A stretch of 64,000 bases of DNA from the NCBI RefSeq assembly GCF_016820585.1, contig NZ_JADHDX010000003.1:186001-250000 (forward strand), read 5' to 3'. A model generated the notes under the pieces. The model ran no database searches. It was given only the letters and a program-made list of their open reading frames with translations, and had not been told where the DNA came from. The DNA is from Arthrobacter beigongshangensis (GTDB taxonomy: Bacteria > Bacillota > Bacilli > Bacillales_A > Planococcaceae). The translations under genes were made by a program, and so were the position numbers. How positions within the stretch are numbered: the stretch's first letter is position 1; the number at the start of each line of letters is the position of its first letter. This document shows, piece by piece, positions 24,487 through 32,860 of this stretch.

Positions 24487-25749
24487 ATGAGTGATCAAAT
24501 TGCCATAAAAAAAATCGAAGTGCACAACACGACGAAGATTTTCGGCAAAAACAGTAAACGAGCGGCACAGCTGCTCAACGAAGGAAAGACGAAAAGTGAA
24601 ATATTGAAAGCGACTGGAGCGACAGTCGGTGTGAAAAAGGCATCCTTTGATGTCTATGAAGGTGAAATATTTGTCATTATGGGCTTGTCCGGCAGTGGGA
24701 AATCGACGCTTGTCAGATTGCTAAACCGCTTGATTGACCCGACGATGGGTACGATTTTGCTAGATGGCGAGGACATCGTCAAGATGAATAAAGAACAGCT
24801 TCGTGAAGTGAGACGTAAAAAAATTGGTATGGTCTTTCAAAATTTTGCGCTCTTCCCTCATAAGACGATTCTTGAAAATACGGAATATGGGCTAGAAATT
24901 CAAGGCGTAGCGAAAGTAGAACGTCAGGAAAAGGCTAAAGAATCCTTGAAACTAGTTGGTCTTGCTGGATATGAAGACCAGTATCCGAACCAATTAAGTG
25001 GTGGGATGCAGCAGCGTGTTGGTCTTGCTAGAGCATTAGCGAATGGACCCGATATATTATTAATGGATGAAGCGTTTAGCGCACTTGATCCACTCATTCG
25101 AAAAGATATGCAAGATGAGTTGCTACAGCTTCATAATGATATGGGAAAAACGATTATCTTCATTACCCATGATTTGGATGAGGCCTTACGCATTGGCGAT
25201 CGAATTGCACTGATGAAAGATGGAGAAATCGTTCAAATTGGGACGCCCGAAGAAATATTAATGAGCCCATCAAATGAATATGTTGAACGTTTTGTTGAGG
25301 ATGTAGATTTATCGAAGGTGTTGACAGCAGGTCACATTATGATAAAAGCTGACACAGTCCAAATCGACCGCGGACCTAGGGTTGCGCTTCGACTGATGAA
25401 ACGTCTTGGGATTTCTTCTATTTATGTAGTGGATAAAGGAAATCGTCTACTCGGTGCGGTAACAGCGCAGGATGCGGTAGATGCAGTTGAATCAGGTAAA
25501 ACGTTGGATGCGGTTCTCATCTCCGATCTTCCAATGATATCTGCGGATACATTGCTGATTGACCTATTTGACATTGTTTCAACAGCGACGATACCTGTGG
25601 CTGTGGTAAATGAAGATAATAAGCTACAAGGGATTATTATTCGCGGTGCACTGATTGGGGCATTAGCTGGCGACAATCAGTTTATTAATAATGATGGTGT
25701 TGTTGATTCCGTCGAGCAAAACGATTCGGAGGTGAAATCAAATGAATAA
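24487..25749 (+). CDS. opuAA: Glycine betaine ABC transporter ATPase OpuAA
   Basis: A 420-aa ATPase of the OpuA/ProV class. Walker A is in GLSGSGKSTL (about 67-76), the signature LSGGMQQRVGLARAL (about 177-191), Walker B ILLMDEAFSALDP and the H-loop FITHDLDEA. Two CBS domains at the C-terminus (about 285-400), which sense ionic strength in this family, include VVDKGNRLLGAVTAQDA and VVNEDNKLQGII. ATG 24487 follows AAGGAGTG; the operon continues with 8-bp and 4-bp overlaps into opuAB and opuAC. Confidence 0.95.
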   Translation: MSDQIAIKKIEVHNTTKIFGKNSKRAAQLLNEGKTKSEILKATGATVGVKKASFDVYEGEIFVIMGLSGSGKSTLVRLLNRLIDPTMGTILLDGEDIVKMNKEQLREVRRKKIGMVFQNFALFPHKTILENTEYGLEIQGVAKVERQEKAKESLKLVGLAGYEDQYPNQLSGGMQQRVGLARALANGPDILLMDEAFSALDPLIRKDMQDELLQLHNDMGKTIIFITHDLDEALRIGDRIALMKDGEIVQIGTPEEILMSPSNEYVERFVEDVDLSKVLTAGHIMIKADTVQIDRGPRVALRLMKRLGISSIYVVDKGNRLLGAVTAQDAVDAVESGKTLDAVLISDLPMISADTLLIDLFDIVSTATIPVAVVNEDNKLQGIIIRGALIGALAGDNQFINNDGVVDSVEQNDSEVKSNE

Positions 25750-26590
25750 CTTACCTCGTCTACCGTTTGCGGACTGGATCGATAATGGTGTCGACTGGCT
25801 TGTGACCACGTTTGGTACTGTGTTTGATGGTATTGCGGATTTACTTGCGGGGATTGTTGAAGGGTCAGTTGAAGGACTTAATATGGTACCATCGATTCTG
25901 CTTGCCGTTCTATTCTCCTTGCTTGCGTGGCTAATTTCCACGCGGCGGATTGCTCTGATGTCACTGGTTGGTTTGCTGTTCATCGATTATTTAGGCTATT
26001 GGTATCCGATGTTACAGATGCTAGCACTTGTCGTTACATCTGTAGCGATAGCTATTGTGATAGGCATTCCACTTGGTATTTGGGGTTCACAGCAAGCACG
26101 TGCGCGTAAGATCATTAATCCTATTTTGGATCTGATGCAGACGATGCCTGCGTTTGTTTACTTGTTACCCGCAATTTTCTTTTTCAATATTGGTGTTGTT
26201 CCAGGAGTGGTTGCATCGGTTATATTTTCGATGCCACCAACGATTCGTCTGACAATGCTAGGTATCGAGCAAGTGCCAAAAGATTTGATCGAGGCAACAG
26301 AAGCATTTGGTTCTACAACGTGGCAGCGGTTAATAAAGACACAAATACCACTAGCTAAACCGACGATTATGGCCGGCGTCAATCAAAGCATTATGCTGAG
26401 TTTATCTATGGTCGTCATCGCATCAATGGTTGGTGCACCGGGTCTCGGTGAGGAAGTGTACCGGGCTGTTACACAATTAAAAACAGGCGTTGGGTTTGAA
26501 GCGGGTCTAGCAATTGTTATTGTGGCCATTATTTTGGACCGAGTTACACAATACGCAGGAAAGAAAAAACAAGGGGGAACTACATTATGA
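25742..26590 (+). CDS. opuAB: Glycine betaine ABC transporter permease OpuAB
   Basis: A 282-aa permease with about six to seven membrane helices. The EAA-type coupling loop is IEATEAFGSTTWQRLIKTQIPLAKPTIMAGVNQ (landmarks EATEAFG and PLAKPTI, about 180-205). GIPLGIWGSQQ and MPAFVYLLPAIFFF are usual OpuAB/ProW blocks. Overlaps the ATPase gene by 8 bp and the binding-protein gene by 4 bp, so the three are one translation-coupled unit. Confidence 0.95.
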   Translation: MNNLPRLPFADWIDNGVDWLVTTFGTVFDGIADLLAGIVEGSVEGLNMVPSILLAVLFSLLAWLISTRRIALMSLVGLLFIDYLGYWYPMLQMLALVVTSVAIAIVIGIPLGIWGSQQARARKIINPILDLMQTMPAFVYLLPAIFFFNIGVVPGVVASVIFSMPPTIRLTMLGIEQVPKDLIEATEAFGSTTWQRLIKTQIPLAKPTIMAGVNQSIMLSLSMVVIASMVGAPGLGEEVYRAVTQLKTGVGFEAGLAIVIVAIILDRVTQYAGKKKQGGTTL

Positions 26591-27486
26591 AATTGACAAA
26601 AAAGGTATTAGGACTTGGAGCGGTTGCTCTACTGGCGGTTGGACTTGCAGCATGTGGGAACGATGATGAGAAAGCAGGGACGGATTCAACAAAATCTGTC
26701 GGCGAATCACTGAACTATAAAATTACTGGGATTGACCCAGGTGCAGGTATTATGGAAGCTACAGAGAAGGCTATTGAAGAGTATGGCTTAGATGAATATG
26801 ACCTGGTAACAGGCTCAGGTGCGGCGATGACGGCAGCGTTGAAAAAAGCTTATGATAAAGAAGAGCCAATCGTCGTAACGGGTTGGACACCGCATTGGAA
26901 GTTCGCCGAATATGATTTGAAATACCTTGAAGATCCAAAAGGTGTATACGGTGAAGAGGAACAAATTCGTTCGATCGGTAGACTCGGTCTGGCAGAAGAT
27001 TTACCAGAAGCACATAAAATTTTGTCGCAGTTCAACTGGACAGAAGCTGATATGGGTGAAGTGATGATTGCTATCCAAGAAGGCGAAAAAGAAGAAGCTG
27101 CTGCACAAAATTGGGTTGATGCGAACGCGGATAAAGTAGCGGAATGGACAGCAGGCGTAGAAAAAGTAGATGGCGATAAAATTAAACTAGCTTATGTGGC
27201 ATGGGATAGCGAAATTGCTAGCCATAATGTGATTAAATTAGTGTTAGAAGATATGGGGTATACTGTAACGTTGGTTCAAGTTGAAGCAGGTCCTTTATGG
27301 ACGGCGGTAGCAGATGGTAGTGCAGATGCATCGCTTGCAGCATGGTTACCATTGACACATAAAACGTATGCAGAAAAATTTGATGGCAAGTTTGAAGAGC
27401 TTGGTGTTAACATGGAAGGCGTTAAAACAGGACTTGTTGTGCCGGCGTATATGGACATTACATCAATTGAAGATTTGAAGAAATAA
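26587..27486 (+). CDS. opuAC: Glycine betaine-binding lipoprotein OpuAC
   Basis: A 299-aa lipoprotein with lipobox VGLAAC (about 18-23). The mature part has GIDPGAGIMEATEKA, VVTGWTPHWKF, and later LAYVAWDSEIASHNV and LAAWLPLTHKTYAEKF. Tryptophans in these blocks are the aromatic cage that binds the trimethylammonium head of glycine betaine in OpuAC. Single copy of the binding domain, followed by a terminator. Confidence 0.95.
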   Translation: MKLTKKVLGLGAVALLAVGLAACGNDDEKAGTDSTKSVGESLNYKITGIDPGAGIMEATEKAIEEYGLDEYDLVTGSGAAMTAALKKAYDKEEPIVVTGWTPHWKFAEYDLKYLEDPKGVYGEEEQIRSIGRLGLAEDLPEAHKILSQFNWTEADMGEVMIAIQEGEKEEAAAQNWVDANADKVAEWTAGVEKVDGDKIKLAYVAWDSEIASHNVIKLVLEDMGYTVTLVQVEAGPLWTAVADGSADASLAAWLPLTHKTYAEKFDGKFEELGVNMEGVKTGLVVPAYMDITSIEDLKK

Positions 27487-27494
27487 GTAACATG

Positions 27495-27533
27495 AAAAGA
27501 CTCAGTTCCAGTTAAATGGAGTTGAGTCTTTTT
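27495..27533 (+). terminator. opuA operon terminator
   Basis: AAAAGACTCA pairs with TTGAGTCTTTT (one G-T pair), loop of about 20 nt with an inner TTCCA/TGGAG pairing, then Ts. Confidence 0.8.
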
Positions 27534-27583
27534 GATTATATGAGGGTAATATGTTATCTTATCATCAGTACGTTTTAGAAAAA

Positions 27584-27722
27584 CTCTTCGGGGCAAGGTG
27601 AAATTCCTTACCGGCGGTGATCGAGCGATTGCTCGTTAGTCCGTGACCCGCCCTTCCTATTTGGAAGGCGGTGGAGCTGGTGAAATTCCGGCACCGACAG
27701 TTAAAGTCTGGATGGGAGAAGC
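27584..27722 (+). promoter_or_regulatory. FMN riboswitch (RFN element)
   Basis: All RFN landmarks are present: TCTTCGGGGCAAGGTGAAAT, CCTTACCGGCGGTGAT, the variable GAGCGATTGCTC stem, AGTCCGTGACCCGCC, GGTGGAGCTGGTGAAATTCC, GGCACCGACAGTTAAAGTC and GGATGGGAGAAG closing with TCTTC. It should reduce expression of the downstream rib genes when FMN is high. No U-tract terminator follows. A repeat (27750-27882) and a hairpin covering the ribD ribosome binding site come next. Confidence 0.95.
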
Positions 27723-27749
27723 TGTTTGACTATATGTACTATGCTTATT

Positions 27750-27882
27750 TAACTTGCTTGAGTAGGATTAAATCCTACTCAAGCAAGTTAAAGCCTCCGG
27801 CGGATGTCACAGATTTTGAAAGGAGTTAATCGAGCAAGCTCGATTCAAAATCTGGACGCAATTACGCCGAGGCGCAATTGAT
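27750..27882 (+). repeat. Modular hairpin repeat, copy D
   Basis: The left module is reduced to a perfect 18-bp stem AACTTGCTTGAGTAGGAT / ATCCTACTCAAGCAAGTT. Then come the conserved GCCTCCGGCGGATGTCAC, the stem CAGATTTTGAA/TTCAAAATCTG enclosing ATCGAGC/GCTCGAT, and GACGCAATTACGCCGAGGCG. It sits between the FMN aptamer and ribD. Confidence 0.85.
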
Positions 27883-27887
27883 CTCTG

Positions 27888-27909
27888 CCCTTTCATAACA
27901 GTGAAAGGG
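27888..27909 (+). promoter_or_regulatory. Hairpin masking the ribD ribosome binding site
   Basis: CCCTTTCA (27888-27895) pairs with TGAAAGGG (27902-27909), covering the AAAGGGGG site of the ribD remnant. It could be the riboswitch expression platform working on translation. Confidence 0.5.
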
Positions 27910-27918
27910 GGAATGCTG

Positions 27919-28528
27919 ATGGACCATAGATATTGTATGGGAATTACTCTTGGACTTGCGTACAGTGCAAGAGGACAGAATTCACCGAATCCTTTCGCCA
28001 ATGGAACAGGAATCGGGCTTCTTAAAGTTGCCGAAATGGAAGCTATCACCGGCATTTTACAGGAAGAGGCAGAGCAGATGAATCGAGCATTTTTTCACCT
28101 TATTAATTACTACGGGAAGCCGTATGTCACCTTGAAAGCCGCCGCAACTCTCGACGGTTGTCTTTCAACGCAGACTGGGGACAGCAAATGGATTACTTCG
28201 GATGCAGCAAGAACCGATGTCCATCACCTCCGCCATACCCATGATGCTATTTTGGTCGGCATACAAACCGTACTTCATGATAACCCTTTCCTCACCACCC
28301 GTTTGCCCCATGGTGGAAAGAATCCAATTCGAATTATCTTTAGACAGGCATCCTAGGATGCCAACAACAGCAATATTACGACGAGACGCAATTGATCAGA
28401 GTCGGAAATTAATTAGCCATGGTGCTTCTTTATTCATGGACAATACAAGGAACCGGATGACGAATCACTCCGTTTTTTAGATGTGCCACAAATCGGGGAT
28501 GATATTCGATTGAGTGCCAGGTTCGTGA
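27919..28528 (+). pseudogene. ribD: Decayed ribD (riboflavin deaminase/reductase)
   Basis: Three RibD pieces are in one frame. The N-terminal helix and NSPNPFANG resemble the deaminase start. An in-frame deletion of roughly 100 residues has removed the zinc site (HAE and PCxxxxxxPPC). GILQEEAEQMNRAFF then leads into VTLKAAATLDGCLSTQTGDSKWITSD and ILVGIQTVLHDNPFLTTRLP of the reductase domain. An in-frame TAG follows at 28354-28356, then further stops, and finally LDVPQIGDDIRLSARFVKED, which has the look of the RibD C-terminus, ending at 28528. About 150 reductase residues are also missing. A normal RibD is ~360 aa, so neither activity can survive. Confidence 0.88.
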
Positions 28529-28545
28529 AGGAGGATTGACAGTAA

Positions 28546-29196
28546 TTGTTTACTGGAATTATTGAAGAAATCGGAACAGTTTCAGCGGTAAGGCCAGCGA
28601 CGAATTCATTGCAACTATCGATCCGTTGTAGCAAAGTGCTAAGCGATGTTAAAAAAGGAGATAGTATTGCAGTGAATGGTGTTTGTTTGACGGTCTCACA
28701 CTTCTCAAGCAACCAATTTACAGCGGATGTCATGCCGGAAACAGTTAAGGCGACAACACTCCAAGCATTGCGTGCGGGAAGTCCCGTCAACTTAGAGAGA
28801 GCGATGGCGGCGGATGGTCGCTTCGGTGGTCATCTAGTCAGTGGACATGTTGATGGCACGGGCGAAATTATATCGATTAGACAGAAAGAAAATGCGGTGT
28901 ATGTGGAAATCAACGTGGATGCTAATCTGTTAAAGTATTTTATCCCAAAGGGTTCTGTAACAGTGGATGGCACTTCACTGACTGTCTTTGGTGTGACGGA
29001 TAAAGGATTTATCATCTCACTCATCCCAGTCACACAAGATGACTCAATCATAAGCAGGAAAAGGACTGGGGATCGAGTGAACGTTGAATGTGACATGCTC
29101 GCAAAATATATTGAACGGCTAATGACTACAAACAAAGAGAATTCGGCTGGTGGTTTAACTATGGATACACTCATCACCAGTGGTTTCCTCGGTTAA
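28546..29196 (+). CDS. ribE: Riboflavin synthase alpha chain RibE
   Basis: A 216-aa protein with the usual internal duplication. Start TTG 28546 gives [12 protein letters not shown], the invariant family N-terminus, and GGAGG lies 11 nt upstream. [13 protein letters not shown] and [12 protein letters not shown] belong to the first barrel and the second begins near [19 protein letters not shown]. It dismutates two 6,7-dimethyl-8-ribityllumazines to riboflavin and 5-amino-6-ribitylaminouracil. Appears intact. Confidence 0.93.
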   Translation: MFTGIIEEIGTVSAVRPATNSLQLSIRCSKVLSDVKKGDSIAVNGVCLTVSHFSSNQFTADVMPETVKATTLQALRAGSPVNLERAMAADGRFGGHLVSGHVDGTGEIISIRQKENAVYVEINVDANLLKYFIPKGSVTVDGTSLTVFGVTDKGFIISLIPVTQDDSIISRKRTGDRVNVECDMLAKYIERLMTTNKENSAGGLTMDTLITSGFLG

Positions 29197-29209
29197 GGGA
29201 GGACGACAG

Positions 29210-29848
29210 ATGTATACTACTGTTGAAATAGCAGTCGAGGAACTGAAAAAAGGGAAAGCGATTATCGTCGTTGATGACGAGGACCGAGAAAATGAAGGGG
29301 ACTTTGTTGCACTCGGGGAATTTGCTACACCTGAAATGATTAACTTTATGGCAACGGAGGGTCGTGGACTAATCTGCGTGCCAATAGATGAGGAGAAATC
29401 ACGGCAGCTCGAACTTGGGCTCATGACAGAAAATAATAGTGATGTGCACGGAACTGCATTTACCATCAGCATTGATCATTCGGAAAGTCACACCGGAATC
29501 TCCGCGTTTGAACGTTCAGAGACCGTATTGAAAATGCTTGGGAGTGATGCAGGATCAACCGATTTTAGAAGACCGGGACATATTTTTCCGTTGATTGCAA
29601 AAGAGGGCGGAGTCCTGAAACGGGCCGGCCATACGGAGGCTGCTGTTGACTTAGCTAGGCTGGCTGGAGCAGAACCAGTCGGTGTTATTTGTGAAATTAT
29701 GAATGTCGATGGAACGATGGCAAGTGGGCCGCAGCTGAAAGAGATTGCGGAACGATTGAATCTTGTTATTTTGACGATCCAGGAACTGATTACCTATTGC
29801 GAAGAAAATGAAAAACGTATCAAGCATATCGCTGATATTGAATTTTAA
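29210..29848 (+). CDS. ribB: 3,4-dihydroxy-2-butanone-4-phosphate synthase RibB, stand-alone
   Basis: A 212-aa enzyme making the four-carbon precursor from ribulose 5-phosphate. Motifs are [12 protein letters not shown] (about 21-32, acidic metal loop), [23 protein letters not shown] (landmark HTGISA), and [17 protein letters not shown] and [14 protein letters not shown]. In B. subtilis and most relatives this domain is fused to GTP cyclohydrolase II (RibBA, ~400 aa). Here the frame stops after [20 protein letters not shown] and ribH starts 9 bp later, so the RibA half is absent. AAGGGAGGA precedes ATG 29210. Confidence 0.92.
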   Translation: MYTTVEIAVEELKKGKAIIVVDDEDRENEGDFVALGEFATPEMINFMATEGRGLICVPIDEEKSRQLELGLMTENNSDVHGTAFTISIDHSESHTGISAFERSETVLKMLGSDAGSTDFRRPGHIFPLIAKEGGVLKRAGHTEAAVDLARLAGAEPVGVICEIMNVDGTMASGPQLKEIAERLNLVILTIQELITYCEENEKRIKHIADIEF

Positions 29849-29857
29849 GGGGGATTT

Positions 29858-30325
29858 ATGATGAGAACAATTTACGAAGGACATTTAGTTGGAACAGGAT
29901 TGAAAATTGGAATCGTTGTTGCGAGATTTAATGAATTTATTACTGGAAAATTATTAGATGGCGCGGAAGATGCATTGCGTCGTCATGGTGTTGCTGAAAG
30001 TGATACGGCAGTTGCGTGGGTGCCGGGTGCTTATGAAATTCCTCTTGTGGCTAAGAAAATGGCGGCTTCGGGGAAATATGATGCTGTCATTACGCTTGGT
30101 ACAGTAATTCGTGGCGCAACACCACATTTCGATTTTGTGTGTAATGAAGTGGCAAAAGGTGTGGCCGCCATCAATATGCAAGAAGGCGTTCCGGTTATCT
30201 TCGGTGTCTTAACGACAGATACAATCGAGCAGGCAATTGAACGCGCAGGGACGAAAGCCGGTAATAAAGGCTGGGATGCAGGGGCGTCTGCTATTGAAAT
30301 GGCGAATTTATTGAAACAAATATAA
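29858..30325 (+). CDS. ribH: 6,7-dimethyl-8-ribityllumazine synthase RibH
   Basis: A 155-aa subunit of the lumazine synthase capsid. [47 protein letters not shown] and [14 protein letters not shown] are canonical; the catalytic His is in ATPHFD. Tandem ATGs at 29858 and 29861 follow AAGGGGG. It condenses the RibB product with 5-amino-6-ribitylaminouracil and ends the operon. Confidence 0.95.
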   Translation: MMRTIYEGHLVGTGLKIGIVVARFNEFITGKLLDGAEDALRRHGVAESDTAVAWVPGAYEIPLVAKKMAASGKYDAVITLGTVIRGATPHFDFVCNEVAKGVAAINMQEGVPVIFGVLTTDTIEQAIERAGTKAGNKGWDAGASAIEMANLLKQI

Positions 30326-30335
30326 AGAATAGGAC

Positions 30336-30372
30336 GGGCTCAGCTGCAATTAATGGGTTGAGCCTTTCTATT
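30336..30372 (+). terminator. rib operon terminator
   Basis: GGCTCAGC and GGTTGAGCC form the stem (with G-T pairing), loop about 11 nt, followed by TTTCT. Confidence 0.6.
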
Positions 30373-30563
30373 GATCTTATGTTCTTTCCAGAAATCAGAA
30401 GCTGGTGAGAGTGAACTTTATGTGGAATAAATGTGAACGATACGTGTCTGAAAATATTTTTTTCGCTATGTCGATGTGATTACAGCCTTTGAATTGTCGC
30501 AAAAACGAATGAAAATCGTTATGATAAAGATAGAAGTTATTGTAAAAGAAGGAGCGATTTAAG

Positions 30564-30896
30564 ATGACTGCTTTTCCAGAAAAGACATGCTCAATTGAAA
30601 AACTAGTTACAATCCCAGAGGATGTTCAAAAAGTATTGAATGGTCAAAAGACGGCTACGCGCCGCAATGGTGTGTACGCTTATCCGGGAGAGATTATGGT
30701 ACTGGATGGTCAAGAGTTTAAGGTGGATGCACTTTATTCACAAACACTTGGTGAAATGACGGACGAACACGCAAAGCAAGAGGGCTATACGAACATGGAG
30801 GAGTACAAACAAGCGATTTTGTCTATGCATGCAAAAATGCCATGGATTCCGACGATGAGCGTGTGGGTCCATGAATTTAGCCCGATAGCGAAGTAA
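30564..30896 (+). CDS. ASCH-domain protein
   Basis: A 110-aa protein. KVLNGQKTATRRNGVYAYPGEIMVLDGQEFKVDAL is the beta-barrel core (landmarks TATRRNG and YPGE, about 25-42) of ASCH/PUA-like domains, which are proposed RNA- or nucleoside-binding modules. The C-terminal PWIPTMSVWVHEF strand is also typical. AGGAGCGA precedes the ATG. The next gene starts 8 bp later. Precise role unknown. Confidence 0.75.
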   Translation: MTAFPEKTCSIEKLVTIPEDVQKVLNGQKTATRRNGVYAYPGEIMVLDGQEFKVDALYSQTLGEMTDEHAKQEGYTNMEEYKQAILSMHAKMPWIPTMSVWVHEFSPIAK

Positions 30897-30903
30897 TCGT
30901 GAG

Positions 30904-31347
30904 ATGAAATCGGAAATCTACGGAATAATTGTTTTTCTCCATGTGCTGAGTGCAGTTCTGTCCATTGGTCCGTTAACAATTTTGATGCCGGTTATCAAGC
31001 GTCTACATGGTGTTGAAGCTGGCATAGAACAAGCATACTTATCCGTAATTAAGGTTGTCATTCGAATCGTTATGCACGCAGGGCATGTCCTTGTAGTTAG
31101 TGGTGTCTTGCTACTGATTTTTGGACCTTATCCATGGACTACATCATGGGTGATTCTAACGCTTGCTGTTTTACTTGTATCAGGTGTTTTCTTATCAAAA
31201 GGCTTTACAATTGTGTTGCGCCGGTTTCATAAGCCTGATGCCGATAAAACCGATATTCTTAAAAGGTTGATGACCACGTCATGGGTTTATCTTGGGCTAA
31301 TGCTCCTCATGCTTTGGCTGATGGTACAAAAGCCGATGATTTGGTGA
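30904..31347 (+). CDS. DUF2269-family membrane protein
   Basis: A 147-aa protein with four membrane helices at about 5-25, 50-75, 80-102 and 124-142. IIVFLHVLSAVLSIGP near the start, with an embedded His, and MHAGHVLVVSGVLLL are typical of the DUF2269 (predicted integral membrane) family; histidines inside helices may bind heme or metal. Co-directional with the ASCH gene. Function unknown. Confidence 0.72.
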   Translation: MKSEIYGIIVFLHVLSAVLSIGPLTILMPVIKRLHGVEAGIEQAYLSVIKVVIRIVMHAGHVLVVSGVLLLIFGPYPWTTSWVILTLAVLLVSGVFLSKGFTIVLRRFHKPDADKTDILKRLMTTSWVYLGLMLLMLWLMVQKPMIW

Positions 31348-31371
31348 ATAAATATTTGTGATACATAGAAA

Positions 31372-31405
31372 GAGATGTGCGCCTTTGCAGGTGCATATCT
31401 TTTTT
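31372..31405 (+). terminator. Terminator after the DUF2269 gene
   Basis: AGATGTGC and GCATATCT pair (one mismatch region) followed by TTTTTT. Confidence 0.6.
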
Positions 31406-31465
31406 ATATTCTTTATCGATTCCTTTTATGGTGTTGTTCGTCTAGATAGGAAAGGGGGTGGGACA

Positions 31466-31978
31466 GTGGAGCAAAGTGAGGAGTCAATTTACCTTGAACA
31501 TAGTGATCGCATTTATCGATATATTTTTTTACAAGTCCGTCAGAAGGAGTTGGCGGAAGATTTGACGCAGGAGACATTTTATCGGGCATTTAAAAATCTG
31601 CATACCTTTCAGAAGCAAGCAAGTCTATCGACATGGTTACTTAAAATAGCAAAAAATGCAACTTATGATCATTTTAGGCGTAAGAGAATCATTCAGTTTT
31701 TTAGTATGGGGAAAGAGGAAGTCACAGATGCGATTAGTTTTTCTCCAGAGGATGAATACTTGAAAAAGGATAGCACTCAAAGACTTTACAATGCGTTGGC
31801 GAGCCTAAAGAAGGACTATCGTGAAGTACTTCTTTTACGAAAAATTAACGAAAGTTCGATTAAAGAAACGGCATATATATTGGGTTGGACGGAGACCAAA
31901 GTGAAGTCGACAATGGCGCGGGCATTTGCTGCACTGAAAAAAGAAATGCTAGAACGGGAGGGAAGAATCGATGAGTGA
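31466..31978 (+). CDS. ECF-type sigma factor
   Basis: A 170-aa extracytoplasmic-function sigma factor. Region 2 is DRIYRYIFLQVRQKELAEDLTQETFYRAF with the -10 recognition segment STWLLKIAKNATYDHFRRKR (about 12-75). Region 4 is LKKDYREVLLLRKINESSIKETAYILGW with the recognition helix TETKVKSTMARAF (about 115-160). GTG 31466 follows AAAGGGGG; the longer frame from 31358 runs through a terminator and is rejected. It overlaps by 8 bp the membrane protein that follows, the normal position for an anti-sigma factor. Confidence 0.9.
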   Translation: MEQSEESIYLEHSDRIYRYIFLQVRQKELAEDLTQETFYRAFKNLHTFQKQASLSTWLLKIAKNATYDHFRRKRIIQFFSMGKEEVTDAISFSPEDEYLKKDSTQRLYNALASLKKDYREVLLLRKINESSIKETAYILGWTETKVKSTMARAFAALKKEMLEREGRIDE

Positions 31979-32756
31979 TTTCGACGAATATGATGTGGAA
32001 TTTGACAAGTTGAAGGATCTTGAGAGAACCGATATTGCACGGGTGGCTAGTTTTAATAAATTGGAGGATCGTAGCAGGAAGAAGAAATTGCGCATACTCC
32101 CGATGATTGCTTCTAGTGTAGTGGTTTCTGTAGTTGCCTTGTTTTTAGTTTTGACGCTGTTTGAGTATGTACCTAATTTAGGTAGTGGGAAATCCATTAT
32201 TGACGATCAAACCGAACTGGAAATTCCTATTGTTGAAGTAACGGCGAATATGTTCACAGTTGAGTATGGAATCGATAATATGGACCGAGGAAATCATGAT
32301 TATGAAACCACCGGTACTGATAAACGAATTGTAATAGACCTTGGAGTATCAAACTTCAAGCGAGGAGATATCGTCTATTTTAAAATGCCTGTCTATTCGA
32401 ACGAAAATTCTGGATTAAATTTGAAAGAACATCAACTATCACGAATTGTTGGCCTACCTGGGGAGAAAATTGAAATTAAAAAGGGGCAAGTCTTTATTAA
32501 TAATCAGAAACTCGAAGCCTTTTACTCAATTCCAACTGTGAGAGGAATGGCAATGGAAGAGTATTTTGAAAAAGTTAGTTCTCAAAACACCATGATGAAC
32601 GAAGAAGATTTTCAAGAAAATATGGAGTCTATTTTAGTTCCTGAAGGCTCGGTGTTTGTTTTAGGGGATCAATGGTGGAGGAGTGTTGACAGTCGTCATT
32701 TTGGACCAATATCTTTAAGTGACGTCGAGGGAAAAGTGCTAGGATATGATCGTTGA
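31971..32756 (+). CDS. Putative anti-sigma factor with an inactive signal-peptidase I domain
   Basis: A 261-aa protein: ~45-residue charged cytoplasmic N-terminus, one transmembrane helix (about 43-65), then an extracytoplasmic S26 signal-peptidase-like domain. Landmarks are FKRGDIVYFKMP, HQLSRIVGLPGEKIEIKKG and FVLGDQWWRSVDSRHFGPIS, which correspond to SPase boxes C, D and E. In SipS-like enzymes the nucleophile is in an SMxPT motif and the general base is the Lys of KRxxGxPG. Here the aligned positions are VTANMFTV (Ser to Asn) and LSRIVGLPG (Lys to Ser), so it should be proteolytically dead. Overlap with the sigma gene suggests an anti-sigma role with a sensor domain made from a pseudo-enzyme. 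Confidence 0.78.
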   Translation: MSDFDEYDVEFDKLKDLERTDIARVASFNKLEDRSRKKKLRILPMIASSVVVSVVALFLVLTLFEYVPNLGSGKSIIDDQTELEIPIVEVTANMFTVEYGIDNMDRGNHDYETTGTDKRIVIDLGVSNFKRGDIVYFKMPVYSNENSGLNLKEHQLSRIVGLPGEKIEIKKGQVFINNQKLEAFYSIPTVRGMAMEEYFEKVSSQNTMMNEEDFQENMESILVPEGSVFVLGDQWWRSVDSRHFGPISLSDVEGKVLGYDR

Positions 32757-32860
32757 TACTAAGTATGGAGGGGTAGCAGAAGCCGCTATAGCGGCTTCCG
32801 TGAAATCATTCCATTTGCTTTACTAGGCCCATACACATTTTTTATGGAACACGAAATCCA

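Noticed and set aside
28202-28480. 92-residue frame overlapping the ribD remnant
   Set aside because: It is a shadow in another frame; RibD similarity lies in the frame of 27919, both before and after the stops.
31358-31465. Extended N-terminus of the ECF sigma factor
   Set aside because: It reads through a terminator hairpin; GTG 31466 with AAAGGGGG gives a normal ECF length.
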